Below are positions 47,286 to 58,424 of a stretch of 64,000 bases of DNA, in pieces. Position numbers and translations under genes: made by a program. Each line of letters starts with the position of its first letter. Position 1 is the stretch's first letter. The DNA lies in NCBI GenBank assembly GCA_948567375.1, contig OX419762.1, positions 27,234,608 through 27,298,607 on the forward strand. The letters are read 5' to 3'. This DNA is from Lunularia cruciata (Eukaryota > Streptophyta > Marchantiopsida > Lunulariales > Lunulariaceae). The notes under the pieces were generated by a model. The model was not told the origin of the DNA. It did not search any database and saw only the letters and a list, made by a program, of their open reading frames with translations.

Positions 47286-49524
47286 GTGATACGTATAGGG
47301 TCTCTCACCTTTGCCTCTTCTCCTCCTTCGGAACTGCACTGATGCATGTGAAATGTATATGGAATGCTTTTTGGGCCATGCAACCAATCCGCTGAAGACA
47401 AGGAGGACGAGGAGAAGAAGAAGAGCAGTTGAGGGAGAGAATAGCTCCAAATATTTTGAGAAAAGAAAAAGATATAACTTGTTTATTGTAACACCATGGG
47501 ATAATATGTCAGTGTTTTAATGTTTTTCTCTTTTCTCCTTCTTGTTTAATTGATCTTTGTCATATGCCTATTGACCCCAAGTGTGTCCTTGCAGTTCAGT
47601 AAAGTTAAAAGTTTACTTTTTCTCGATGGTTTAAAAAGTTTCACAGGGTCTACGAGTGCTTTAGGCTAGCGAGAACCAGAAACAGCTAGATAGAAGGCTA
47701 GTAAAGTGAGAACTTTCTTTTGATACAATTTCGGAGTTCTGTAATGTTAAGGACGGCAGGTATTTGAAAACATTATACTTACATTCTTCCTCTTCCTTCA
47801 GCACATATTATCCCGTACAACTCCATCAAATATTTTACCGACCAGGTCACAGTCTTTACGGGATATTATGAAATATTTTAAGGGCACCTGCAGGTGTTCA
47901 TAAGGAAAATATTACACTCGGCCATTTGAAAATCCATGCGCACACTAGGCTCTCGTTTAACACAAGTCTCTGCAAGAATGTGGATTTTCCATACCGGTTT
48001 TGGGGTTTCTATTCAGTTTTCTACGGTATGATTATGGGCAGAGCAGTTGACTGGAAAATGTATTTGATGGGTAGAAGTAATTATCGAACATACTCATAAA
48101 CTCATCTAGCAGTATACCCATGATTTTTGGATATGAATAAATTAATAAAAAACCTAAGTCTTAAGATTGCTGGAAGACAGCTCCTTAATCTTTGATGGTT
48201 CACTCCCCGACATCACACTTGCGAATTAATTTAAAAAGTAATAATTTTTGGGATTCTTATGGATACCCATATAACTCTAACGTAACGTGATGTCAACAAG
48301 GGGAATGTCCGCCTCTCCGCAGGCTTATTATTCTCCGTGACTTCGATCGTTTTGTTTGTTTCTTTGAAGTAGAAGTAAACTTTTCTTAACAACATGCGAA
48401 CGCACGCAATGCAATACTCATTGTAGATGAGCAAAATCTCGTCCTTCAAGCATATGTAAACAAGCAATAGTAAACAGTGCAGGTCAAAGCTCAAACGAGA
48501 TACACGTGATCTTTGCACCGAATGTTTGTTAGGAGGCCTCCCACGATTGATCCAAAAAAAGGTTTATTTTAAAACCCGCCGGTAGCGTCCAACAAAGAGC
48601 TAAGAATCAAGCATTACATTGGTTTTGTCAAGTTCTCCGGTGGTTAAACATAAAGCTCCAAGGTTAAAATCAGCAACCAGCTTCCCAAATTACAACAACA
48701 ACAACAACTGAAGGAAAAGAGGTCAAAGGTGAGTGAGTGCAGACAACCTTGGAACATCTGGTCACATGAGTATATATGCGGGTGGTGATGGAGAGTAGTA
48801 GAAGTAGTAGTGTAAGTTACTTCAGTGAGATGGTGCATGTGCTTCATGCTTGCTTAAGAAGATCTCGTCTTAGAAAGACCAGAGGGAATGTCAAACCCCT
48901 CGGAGAAAAGAAAAGGAAAGAGTACAGGACTGAGTATGTTTGACTGTTCACACTACCGTTGACCAACCGAGTGTCCAGTTACCAGTGCCAAGAAGCAGTG
49001 GGGTCAATATGCCACTGTGGTTGTTCTTATGCGAGTCGTGATAACTACAAGGTTGTGTTTAAACACTATGCTAATTTTTATTTTATTCTTAAATCTAATT
49101 ACACTTACCGTTGCCTTTCTCTTCTTATGGATCAAGCCTGAATTAGTGAGGCAAGTAGATGATCAACTCACAGCAAGGTTAAACGCTAGGAGGTTGCACG
49201 TTCTAAATTGTACAGATTAGCTATGAAGAAGAATGGCATCCCATAGTTTTCAATCGCAAATCTCATAAAGCAAAAGACGGACGTCGCAGATGAAATGCGT
49301 GCTAATGATCAAAAACCGTTTTGGTTATGGAGATTCTTGACTGAGAGGACCACCATTAGATTCCATAAACTTAATTTGAGAGTTCGGGGAAATTTTATGG
49401 AGGTCTTATGGAATTTTAAGCGTTTGTTATGTGGGATTGTAGAATATAGGAATACAACTTTTTACTTTTTACATCAGTTTTTTACAGTTTACATTACTTT
49501 TTACTTTTGATAACTTTTTACATC
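47286..49524. other. Intergenic region, no recognised gene
   Basis: Short frames only. 48231-48518 and 48644-48847 on the minus strand have no domain, and the latter encodes low-complexity CCCCC. From about 49440 to 49524 there is a T/A-rich run of TTTTTAC-type repeats at the LINE insertion point. Confidence 0.5.
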
Positions 49525-49528
49525 AGTT

Positions 49529-50690
49529 TGGAGTAGCTACACCTGGAGTATGTGAGACTATATCTCTAGGCATTAGAGCACTCCTAGATATCCATCCGGA
49601 GTGGTTAGTCCTACAGGTGGATGTTGAGAACGCTTTTAATAGCGTCTCACATGCATCCATCTCTAGAGAGCTTAGGGAGGTTGGTGGATCCTTGGTGAGT
49701 CTCATTCCTTTTGTGCGGTCTTTTTATGGCTCTCCTGCTTCCCTTTATTACCAGCATGGTGGTTCATAGGAGGGAGTCACCGTCTTGGAGTCAGCTGTTG
49801 GTACACGTCAGGGAGATCCTTTGGGGGGGCCTTTATTTGCCATGGCTCACTTTAGAGCTCTACTATCTACTACTTTGGCCATGCCAGGTTGTGTATTTCC
49901 CTCCTTGGCAGATGATACACACATTGTAGGCCCTGTAGATCAGATTAGGCAGGCCTTTGACTACTTGACTACCGAGTTACATCTAGTAGGCTTGAGAGTC
50001 AAGGTGTCAAAGTGTAGGGCATGGTCCCCTTTAGGTATCCCTCCCCACCTTGAGCTTCCAGAGGAGTGCATCACATCCATAGATGGACTTCGTGTTCTTG
50101 GAGTGTGAGTAGGATCGGAGGATTTTGTCACACGCTTGTTGGATGCTGCCCTTGCAGAGGATGTTCTCCATGTGGATGACCTTCCATTACTAGGAGATCC
50201 GCAGGTGGCATTTGGTATACTCTCTTCCAGTATTGCTCGTCGACCATCCTACCTTATCCGTACATCCCCTCACCGTCCTTCCTATCACGTCTGAGAGCAT
50301 TTGATAGGAGGATTATGAGAGTCTTTGGTGATATTATTGGACCAGGGACTTTTAAGTGTGTGACAGGGGATTTGGCACTTAGACAGACAGCTCTACCAAT
50401 CTCATGTGGTGGGGTTGGCTTGCTCTCTGTGGAGGAGATGGCACCTATAGTGTTTTTGGGTAGTTGTGCTCTCTCGGCACCCCTACTTTCCTCTCGTTTT
50501 GTGGTTGCTGATAGGCCGGTTTTGGAGACTTATGTGACAAAGGTGGAAGGAGGAGCCTTTTCTCTCCAGGTGTTATTGCGGCAGACAAGAGATAGTCTAT
50601 CCCCACGAGCACGAGAGGGTTTTCCACCATTTGCTTCACTATTGTCAGATTGGACTAGAGGTTTACAGTCTTCCTTGATGGAGTGACAAT
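49529..50690 (+). pseudogene. Reverse transcriptase of LINE R3
   Basis: LQVDVENAFNSVSHASISRE and LREVGGSLVSLIPFVRSFYG come first, then a shift to ESAVGTRQGDPLGGPLFAM and AHFRALLSTTLAMPG. The catalytic box follows as LADDTHIVGPVDQIRQAFD (49900-49960), with KVSKCRAWSPLGIPPHL after it. The first catalytic box residue is Leu, but Phe in copy R1 (FADD). Thumb pieces IMRVFGDIIGPGTFKCVTGD and ALRQTALPISCGGVGLLSVE follow in the frame 50315-50686. Confidence 0.88.
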
Positions 50691-50849
50691 GTGAGCATTC
50701 GCTACATTCTCTCTTAGTTGACTCGTCCATTCCTCAGGCTACTAGAGCACGTCTAACGCTCTTGCTCCGGCTAGGGTGCAGGCTCGTGGATCCTAGCTCG
50801 ACCGTGCATTAGGGCTTTCCGACTTGCACCAACTACTTTCTCTATAGCG

Positions 50850-51566
50850 ATGAGGTTTTGCCTAGGTTTGGTCCACCCATCTGCATCTTCACTACTCACT
50901 TGTGAGTGTGGTTCTACACTAGATGCAGCGGCGGTCCACATGACACGGTGTCCTTTTGGAGGACAGGGGATAGCTACCCATGATACCATTAGAGACATAG
51001 TGTTTGCTATGGCGCGAGAGAGTGGATACTTGGCTTGGAGGGAGCGTTTGTATGCTTTGCAAACGACACGTGTCAAGGCAGACTTATAGTTGGTCCGAGA
51101 TGATCATGTGACAGTAGCGGATGTCGTGGTCACGGACCCTACGCAGGATACAGTTTCGGAGGGAGTGATTACCCATCCCCCTGGATGGGCGGCGAGTGCA
51201 GCAGCAGGTCGCAAGGTCTCCAAGTATAGGGGCTTGCAGCGAGGTCACCTCTTTGTTCCTCTAGCCTTGGAGTTATATGGAGCGATGGACACGGCGTTTG
51301 ACACATTTGTCAGGGAGTGCGCAAGAGCTTATCATGTTAGGCGACAAGGGGTACCACTCTCACTCTCATACTTTGTAGCATATTTTAAACAGTGTGTGTC
51401 CATTGCTCTACATAGGGCAGTGGCTGGTGCAATCCATAGGAGAGCAATCACATTAGGTGATGTTTCTTCGGATGCTCCAATTGTGTGTAGACCGTGCAAC
51501 TTGCATAGCTCCGCTATCTTAGGTGCGGTAGGGCAGATGTCTCGTACAGACTCTACTGGGGCTTAG
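50850..51566 (+). pseudogene. CCHC zinc motif and restriction-like endonuclease of LINE R3
   Basis: CECGSTLDAAAVHMTRC (about 50901-50951) has CX1CX9HX3C spacing, close to the CCHC motif before the endonuclease of R2/CRE/NeSL-type LINEs. Then come HDTIRDIVFAMARES, an in-frame TAG, and DHVTVADVVVTDPTQDTVS. After a linker there is GRKVSKYRGLQRGHLFVPLA with LELYGAMDTAF. An acidic cluster followed by K-x-x-K-Y and a hydrophobic strand fits a PD-(D/E)XK nuclease, which nicks target DNA to prime reverse transcription. Common plant L1 and RTE elements instead carry an N-terminal AP-type endonuclease. The subfamily is not resolved by eye. Confidence 0.65.
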
Positions 51567-52551
51567 CCCCATGTTACCCTTTTTGTCTCTCCCTTGTACG
51601 GCTTGATGGGGTCTTCCCATCCTTCATTTTTCCTACGCGGTTGCCTTTACTTTTTACTTGTTGTAGCAGAGTTCTTACTTCTACAACTTAAGTCAGATCG
51701 TATGCGTATGGCCAAGCTCAAGTCTACAATGCAACAAAAGTCCATTGTTATTGTATAGCACCGTCCAACTCGAGATATCAAGTGCACGCCAAATTTGACT
51801 TGAGTGCCATAACGAAATAAATGTGCTTTGATATTTTTTTGTCCTTTTAAGGTGAAAGAGATAGATACCATGGCTTTGACGGTGAGCCTTAATATGACTT
51901 GAACCACTGGACGGGTTGAAACAAATTACGGTTTCTTCGTAGCATCTTGGATGGTAGGTCAACGTTACATTTTCCATCCCTCAAGGAAAGCTCAAGGTGA
52001 TGAAGCACACAGAAGTATTGAAATGAGTGTAAGATTTCGCGCTTAAAGAAAGTTATTCAGAAACAATATCATCGTGTCTCTGAAGCTGCCATGAAATAAA
52101 ATAAGTTACAAAGATTGAGTTTGCAATTAGGGCTATTGGACACAAACCAAGATGATGATGAGCTTTGGCGACTGTAGTTTTGGGGTGTGGCGCACCTGGG
52201 ACTTCTTCTAGCAACTCACAGAAAAGGGAATGTGAGAAACCTCCCCCTGCACGAGTTATCTCGTTCAGTGATCCCATGACTACAACTGCTCAGAAGTGTG
52301 AGTTAATAGAGTCAAGTCCACTTCACTGCAGAATGGGCATCGTAGTTACGTGTCAAGTTGACTCTTCGCAGGTCCGTAGAGTGATAGCCTGCATGTGTAA
52401 TACGCGAATGGTGTGTAACAAACCATGGACTCCATCTGGTAACTGTAAGTCCTGGAACTCACTCCGGCATAGCGTCAACACAGAGTCAATTATAAAGAAA
52501 GCAGGGGATTTCGGAGCGCCTTGCCCTGGGTCCGATGTCCCACTTTCCCTA

Positions 52552-52613
52552 TTTGCAAGCCTTTCACTAGTGTCTCACTTTCTAAATTTAGACACTAGTG
52601 AAAGGCTTGCAAA
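52552..52613. repeat. Perfect 24-bp inverted repeat
   Basis: Arms 52552-52575 and 52590-52613 are exact reverse complements around a 14-base loop. The core contains TTTCACTAGTGTCT. Confidence 0.95.
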
Positions 52614-52783
52614 ACATTCGTGTATCCGTGGATCGTTTAGTTTCTTGCCTTACGGTGGTGGTCATCGCAAGAGAAGGGAACTCTGCTTTCAATGAGCTTT
52701 TCTTTGATAGTAAATCTGATTAGTGCTCCCATACGATTTTTCATTGTGGAAATGACTAGTCCGCCTTTCTGTGCGGTGGGAGT

Positions 52784-52833
52784 CTCTCTAATGCGGGTTC
52801 TTTATGACTGCATAAACAACCCGCATTAGAGAG
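52784..52833. repeat. 23-bp inverted repeat with 4-base loop
   Basis: Arms 52784-52806 and 52811-52833 pair with one mismatch. CTCTCTAATGCGGGTT against AACCCGCATTAGAGAG is perfect. The loop is ACTG. Confidence 0.92.
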
Positions 52834-53324
52834 GGTTTTCATAAGAGTCGTCTTAGGTTCCATCTAGAGGGCCAAAGAGAAGGCCATGGGTGGTGATCAC
52901 AAAGTCTATCACAGCTTGCACTACGGCTCTCATAAGCCTTCTCGGCATGACCTCCTTTGTTTGCCTGACGAACGTCACCTGAAACGATCTGTGGAGTGGA
53001 CGGGTCCGTCTAGACCATTACGATGTTCTGTTCGAGCCCACCTTAGCTGTACATAAACCGCTTGACAGTTCTATCCATCTACAGATAAGCTGTACTAAGC
53101 AATTCACAAATTGGATCAAAAGAGGCCAGAACAGTGCTCCCGAGCTGGTATACAACGATAGACTCTGAAATGCAACTCTCCAAGCAGCGTTCGAAAACTC
53201 AACGAATTTAAACTCTTCTTCACAGCAGTGGCCGGCTGCTTCAGCTAGGAATTATCGCGAAGATCTTGAAAGTGACAATTCTTGTTGGGTGATCTCAGAG
53301 TTCTCGCAAATTCGGAAAGCATAA

Positions 53325-53603
53325 CTCAACTCTGTGTAGAACGACAAATCCACAGCTTTCAGTTGTTCCTGGAGATGAATAGGGTCTGTCTGCAAAGAAA
53401 TCTCTACTAGGGGTCTTCGACTCATGCATCTAATTAGCTAAAGTAGCTAAGTAGACGATACCATAACTCAACTTCTTTGAGAAACGACTAATTCAAAGAC
53501 TTCAGTTTATTCAGTTCTCTGAGAAGTCTCTGCAATGTCCTGGAACATAAATGAGGTCTGTCTGCAAAGAAACTCTACGAGGGGTTTTCGACTGTGATAT
53601 CTA
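53325..53603 (-). repeat. Duplicated 3' end of the ycf23-like gene
   Basis: A segment running CATAACTCAACT ... GGTCTGTCTGCAAAGAAA ... CGAGGGGTTTTCGACT and then CTAGTTAGC (about 53465-53610) is preceded by a diverged copy at about 53325-53435, which also ends CTAATTAGC. The copied part includes the last two codons and stop of the gene (GCTAACTAG against GCTAATTAG). Confidence 0.75.
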
Positions 53604-56258
53604 GTTAGCAACCTTGGAAGGCACGCTTGTTGTGGACCTTGAAGGTAAGCCCAATGAATCGGCTATGCTGCGAACAGTGGCAATCATGGCAAGTTGGTCA
53701 CTGAGTCTGTTGATGGCTGAGCCAATACCCTGCAGTGAAAGTTAAGCGCATTGTTAGTTCTTGCGTTAAAGCATGAATATTGTTCTGTGAAGGTATGGTC
53801 TATTCAGTTTAGACTGCTCTGAATTGTTAGGTTAGGAAATTAGTATGAACCAGAAAGCCCTAAACTTGCTCGACGCAACCATTCGGTATGGACGTCCACT
53901 TACCACACCGGCGGCACCAGCAGTAATGGCCATCGGAGTAGTAACCACGCTCAATCCAGACGCACAGATCACTGGAATCTTGACTACCCGTGAGATGGAC
54001 CACGCTGCTGCCAAAGTTGGAGCAGCCTGCAGTGAGACATCTTACACATAAACAAGTTAGGACCAACTATTATAATTGTCTTCCGAACAAAAAGTACTGC
54101 TACTCACTCCGGCTTCAGGACTACCTTCACCACTACGTAGCACCCAGAATGAAATGGAGACGTGAATTCCAGCTGGGACTCTGAGAGCTTTACCTTCTCA
54201 ATAAGACCGTGGACACCTGGTGCTGAGGGAGCAGAGCTCGTTCCACCTTCGGTTTGAATCAAATCTGCACCTTCAACCTCAAGTTGCTCGGCGAGGCTGA
54301 CCTGTAATCCAGAAATAAGAGGGGCAGATTCAGAGCTATATGACCGGGGATCATTTAGACTACGTTATTCTTCTCGGCAACAGGTACCTGTTACGAGAAA
54401 TCTGCTTAGCTCACTTCCATAATACACAAGGCTACTTCTCACACTGGAGCCCAGCCTAAAGGGATTCACAGAGTTAACACCTGTTCATCAAGAGGCAAGG
54501 TGTGGGGAACTGTAACAGAAAGGACAACGTTGGGAAGCAACTTCCTCGTTCTTCTGGTGAGCTCGAGAACCTGTCAGGGACGACATTGTCAGGAATCACT
54601 TCGATTTTCACTTCACTCAGAACATTTAACACTGGGATTTCATACTATTAATCTTGAGGTTCGCGTGACTTCCTTGGCGTTGCCATAGAATTCGGTTAGT
54701 AGCTCCGCTGGTAGAGAGCTTACCTCTTCTGCGGGGAACACTCTCCCACTCTTATAGAAACCATCATAATTTCCAATTTCTACCTGAACAATACGCCACA
54801 GTAGGTGTTGGTTCAATGCCTCTCACTCGTAGGTAGATACTAGACTGAGAAGTTGCATTACTAGAAGGGCACTCTCACTTACCTTTCTCAAGACTCCAAA
54901 CATCCTTTAACCGGAAATTAGATGGAGACGTCTGTTCTATAGTCCATAAATGAAGTACGCCTGCAAGAGCTTCCCGGGCTTCCAACAACAAAAGCCCTTA
55001 AGCTGTTATCTTTGTAAACTAATGCAGAACGAAATCCCATACCCGCGAGGCATATTTCGCTACATAATGATAGGTGCGAATATCAAGATCAACAGGTAAA
55101 CACTTCAGTGGAGTTCAGGAAAATGCACCATGTGAGCTCCAGCCTTAATGGCATCCACAAAAGCTTCAGGCTCCACCGACGAGACACATATCTGATGACA
55201 AGAACAGACAAGTCAATTCTCGCTGTCTCAATCTTCCTATCCAAGATGACTGTATAACCCAAGTAGTTCATTTTCTACTCGAGTAGAATATCCCAGGCCT
55301 CTGTATGATTCAACCCAAAGCAGAGACACAGATTCTAGCACATTCCTGCCCACAGAGTTCCCAAATAAGTTCAAATTCAGGTCAGAAAAGTACAGAAATG
55401 AGATACAATGAAATTCTTACTGGGAGGCTGGTCAAGCTCGCTGCGAGTCTCACAAGGTCTGCATCGCATGCAATATCCACATGGGTGGCTCCTCCCTGCC
55501 ACATAATTTTTATTAGATGAGTCAACATCACAAAATCAGTTAAAAAATATCATGGACCAGTACTGAAGAGATTGAAAAGCAGAAAGTCCGCATTGCGCTT
55601 ACTTTCTCTGCGGCAATCACCACACTTGCAACTTTTTGGTGGTCAAAGTTGTGTAGTCCCGCAATCACCTGCACTTCGCGCAGCTCACACCCATTAAGAA
55701 CGGTATTCATCATTACAAGGTACTCACAACAAGCTTGAGATTATCTGTTATCCTTGAAATCCCAAACATGCCGACGGACATCGATGAAATCTAAGGCAAA
55801 GACGATAATAGTTTCCCCGAGAGATAGCAATTCATCAACTACGGATGAAACTATTCAGTACACTACGTTTCACATTGCGCAACTCCATGGCTTTGAGAGA
55901 AGAAAGGGATCCAAGATTTCATGAGAACAGTACCACCCACCTTCAGAGCCTTACGAGCACCGAATTGCTTGAGACAGAACTCTCTGTTATCGTCATGGGA
56001 GTTTGCTGAAGAAGCAGCTGCTGCCTTAGCGATAGTTCTGGAGTACCTGGAGTAACTCTTGGAGGAGCCGTGGACCTCCTTCAATTCCGAAACTGAAGGA
56101 ACAAGAGACGACAAAGATCTGTACACAGTCCTGGAGGTGAATCTCACAGCACTAGTGCTAGCGTCTTGACCCGAAGAACGAGCGTCGGCTCCGCTGAAGC
56201 CTGATGAGGTGGTGGATGAGGCCACCACTGAAGAAAAGGTGACGGTCGCTGCTGCCAT
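53601..56258 (-). CDS. ycf23: Plastid-targeted Ycf23/DUF561 family protein, nine exons
   Basis: Nuclear homologue of Ycf23 (DUF561), a family of unknown function known from cyanobacteria and algal plastid genomes, probably a TIM-barrel protein. Exons on the minus strand: 56258-55941, 55668-55603, 55495-55421, 55191-55129, 54783-54724, 54570-54481, 54301-54194, 54026-53904 and 53729-53601. They give 1032 nt, 343 aa plus TAG, and each exon is a multiple of three, so all eight introns are phase 0. Donors and acceptors are GT-AG; exon 4 uses a weak ATG/GTGCAT donor. Exon 1 starts MAAATVTFSSVVASSTTSSG, Ser/Ala-rich and nearly acid-free, as in a chloroplast transit peptide. The conserved core follows: VIAGLHNFDHQKVASVV, GGATHVDIACDADLVRLAAS, ICVSSVEPEAFVDAIKAGAH, VEIGNYDGFY, LSVTVPHTLPLDEQ, ADLIQTEGG, KIPVICASGLSVVTTPMAIT and GIGSAINRLSDQLAMIATV. 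An out-of-frame ATG at 56529 opens a frame overlapping the start; it matters only if transcription begins that far upstream. Confidence 0.93.
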
Positions 56259-56560
56259 TATTCAAAATCAAAGAATTTCTGCGAGAACTGAGAGAATCCT
56301 CGACTGGGTTTTGAGCAAACAAACTCAAATTCAGAACCGTCGACTGTGGCTCTTTTAAACCTTTCGAAGCACTCGTCTCTGCTTTGCCTGCAACTGAAAA
56401 CTCAGACCATAGCCACTTAAACCCTCTTTCACTGTACCGGTTCTGATCGTTACCTTGAACTTTGTCTCTTTCGCTGCGATTTTTCTGCCAGGGCCCACAA
56501 ACTCCTGCATTGCGCGAAATCGTACACACTTTCTTCTCTTACCCAGCGAACAGGCCTAGA
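56259..56560 (-). promoter_or_regulatory. Leader and proximal promoter of the ycf23-like gene
   Basis: CpG-containing sequence upstream of the ATG with no clear TATA box. A frame opening at 56529 runs past the start codon out of frame (to 56158) and would be an overlapping upstream ORF if transcribed. Confidence 0.4.
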
Positions 56561-56879
56561 GCCTAGAACTTTTATTCGATTAAAAAGTGGGCAGGGTATT
56601 TCCCTTGTTGGTGGATATAACGCCTCATAAGATTGATTCTACTAACACTGATACAGATCTTCTCGATCTCTTACATTCGTTATGCACACCTTGTGTTCCC
56701 TACGTCCAGTTTACTTCCTCCTCGTATGCCCAAAATCAGATTCTTCATCTCTCCACAATTGTGTGTCGAGCCATGGCAAGTGGGATGATCACTCTCTTCA
56801 CAGTAACACTTCTGGTTAAGCAACACTCTTGACAGAACAGGTCTATCACCCCCAATTCAGAGGATCTCCCTTCCTCCAA

Positions 56880-57110
56880 TGATGTTTAGTTCACAAACGA
56901 TAACAAAGAGTATGGAATTCGTTCTTGTCAATAGCATAAGACATAAAATAGAGAACATATCTATCTCCCCTCGATGTTTAGAACACAAAGGACGAACACT
57001 CACTAGAATGTAATCGTGCATAGTGATGGCATATAGAGAAGACCTCTCTACCTCCCCTTATGGTTACAATACAACCAAGAAAAGTGAATGAACTTTAAAC
57101 TTGTCCAGTA
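56880..57110. repeat. Diverged tandem duplication, period about 110 bp
   Basis: The run with TAGAGAACATATCTATCTCCCC and GATGTTTAGAACACAAAG recurs as TAGAGAAGACCTCTCTACCTCC with GGTTACAATACAACCAAG. No coding content is seen. Confidence 0.55.
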
Positions 57111-57325
57111 AGTAGGAGAATCTATAGTGTGGAAGAGTTGGTCCTTAAACAGTACAGAGAAGTGAGATCCTGACGTTAAGCGCCATCCCCAATGTCATAA
57201 AGTTGCCCTTAGCTTCAGGTCTCTCAAACACTAATGCATTGCTACAAAACATACCCCCTTCACACACTATAGAAACACAACTCACAAATAGGTCTTACAT
57301 GGACTCTCAAGTGCCACAATAATTA

Positions 57326-57886
57326 GTTTGTTAATACAACTCGATTCACATTGAAGCGGAGTGATACTTGATCTATCACTCAATAAGATAGGTACTTGAT
57401 CTGCCATTCAATAATATGCACACAATTGGACATTGATTACAATCAAGGACACCCACTCTAACTAAGAGAATACAAGTGACACTTGCCGGCCTCTATCTAC
57501 ATAGCCAAGAACTCGACAGTTCAACATCAAAGAAGTGAGCTCTTTGGAGCTGCACTTCAAAAGTATACCCCTTGTCTCCATCCTAACGGTCCCACTAACG
57601 GCACACCCAACGGTCCAAATGGTGCAAGTGATAGTGGACTCCACCATGTAATCAATACCCCGAACACAAAATCTGACCATCAAGAAGTAGTCTATGAGTA
57701 ACTGCCAAAATACTCCTGACTACCAACACTACTACTCCAAAGTCCGAGCAACCTAGGTGCAATGCTACAAATGGCATGACAATGGTCGTACATATATATA
57801 TTGCTACACAACATATATCATGGTTAACATCACATACTATAGAAGCACAGCTCACATAAGTCATACATGGACTCTAAAGTGCCACA
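57326..57886 (-). repeat. 3' LTR of the minus-strand family B copy
   Basis: It matches 12544-13089. It begins with TGTGGCACTTTAGAGTCC on the minus strand, and the end reads AAACTAATTAT, directly followed by TGTGGCAC. Confidence 0.8.
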
Positions 57887-58029
57887 ATTGCCCCCTAGTA
57901 GATAGTTAGGTCCCTCTAACTCTAGATAGCCATCTCTTCCAAGTATATGGTATTTACCCTATGGTGGGCAAAAGATCAGAAGGTTGGGTGCTATCAAGCC
58001 CCATCGTTAGTCACTTGTCCGCAAACTAT

Positions 58030-58190
58030 ACCATATAAAGGATAGCCTAATCACTATCCTTGAGGAACCATTGTGAGGAGAGGAGTCAAACATGCCATAT
58101 GCGATCCTCTCAAATAACTATCACACACCAACATAGTAACAAGTCCACTAGAAGAGCCGTATAACATACACCGCAAGCCTGTACATACAA
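58030..58190 (-). pseudogene. PHD-finger remnant of the second family B copy
   Basis: The minus strand reads RCMLYGSSSGLVTMLVCDSY, then LRGSHMACLTPLLTMVPQG before two stops. Ligand positions 1, 3, 5 and 6 remain. The same LVCDSY as in the other copy shows that the Cys-to-Tyr change is shared. Confidence 0.65.
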
Positions 58191-58336
58191 GTGCCAAGCT
58201 TGGGTCCATAATACCATCAATGTTTGGGCCTTAAAAAGTGAACCACGTTATTTCCTATTAGTCCTCTGATTTATGTTTAATGGGCCTTATGATGTGCTAT
58301 TGCAAGAGGTCCCTTGGGATTGTATTTTCTAACAAT

Positions 58337-58348
58337 TGGTATCAGAGC
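58337..58348 (+). other. Primer-binding site of the copia element
   Basis: TGGTATCAGAGC, the standard plant initiator-Met-tRNA complement, two bases after the LTR end (TAACA). Confidence 0.92.
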
Positions 58349-58424
58349 ATAGTTGGTCCTCAAGAGGGTCTTGAGATCTGAGGGTGCAGGGAAGTGGGTC
58401 CAGAAGCAAGTCCACAGCAAAGCA

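Larger units (their letters stand above)
49525..51630 (+). mobile_element. LINE-like retrotransposon, copy R3, 5'-truncated, with restriction-like endonuclease end
   Basis: The best preserved copy of the LINE. It starts abruptly inside the RT (FGVATPGVCETISLGIRALL) and runs to a non-coding 3' end near 51630. RT, a CCHC zinc motif and a C-terminal nuclease domain are collinear, broken only by a few frameshifts and single stops. The C-terminal frame 50850-51566 is open except for one TAG at 51087-51089. ACTTTTTAC occurs on both sides (about 49512 and 51650) and may be part of a target duplication in this T-rich site. Confidence 0.85.
51640..53300. other. Intergenic region with hairpins; coding not established
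   Basis: The frame 52165-52695 (+, 176 codons) runs straight through the perfect palindrome at 52552-52613, and 52053-52277 (-) overlaps it. Neither resembles a known family and both may be chance. I see no splice pattern. Confidence 0.4.
57250..58236 (-). mobile_element. 3' end of a second family B element, minus strand (outer part)
   Basis: On the minus strand, from 58236 down, it covers the CAPCH/PHD region and the 3' LTR. The LTR begins TGTGGCAC at 57886 and ends near 57326, where a new LTR start (TGTGGCACTTGAGAG) follows at once and breaks off near 57255. The copia insertion at 58237-62901 separates it from its upstream part. Confidence 0.8.

Noticed and set aside
52165-52695. 176-codon plus-strand frame
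   Set aside because: It runs through both arms of a perfect palindrome and has no known domain. More likely chance.
53845-54051. Plus-strand frame at the ycf23-like gene
   Set aside because: It is the antisense shadow of exon 8.
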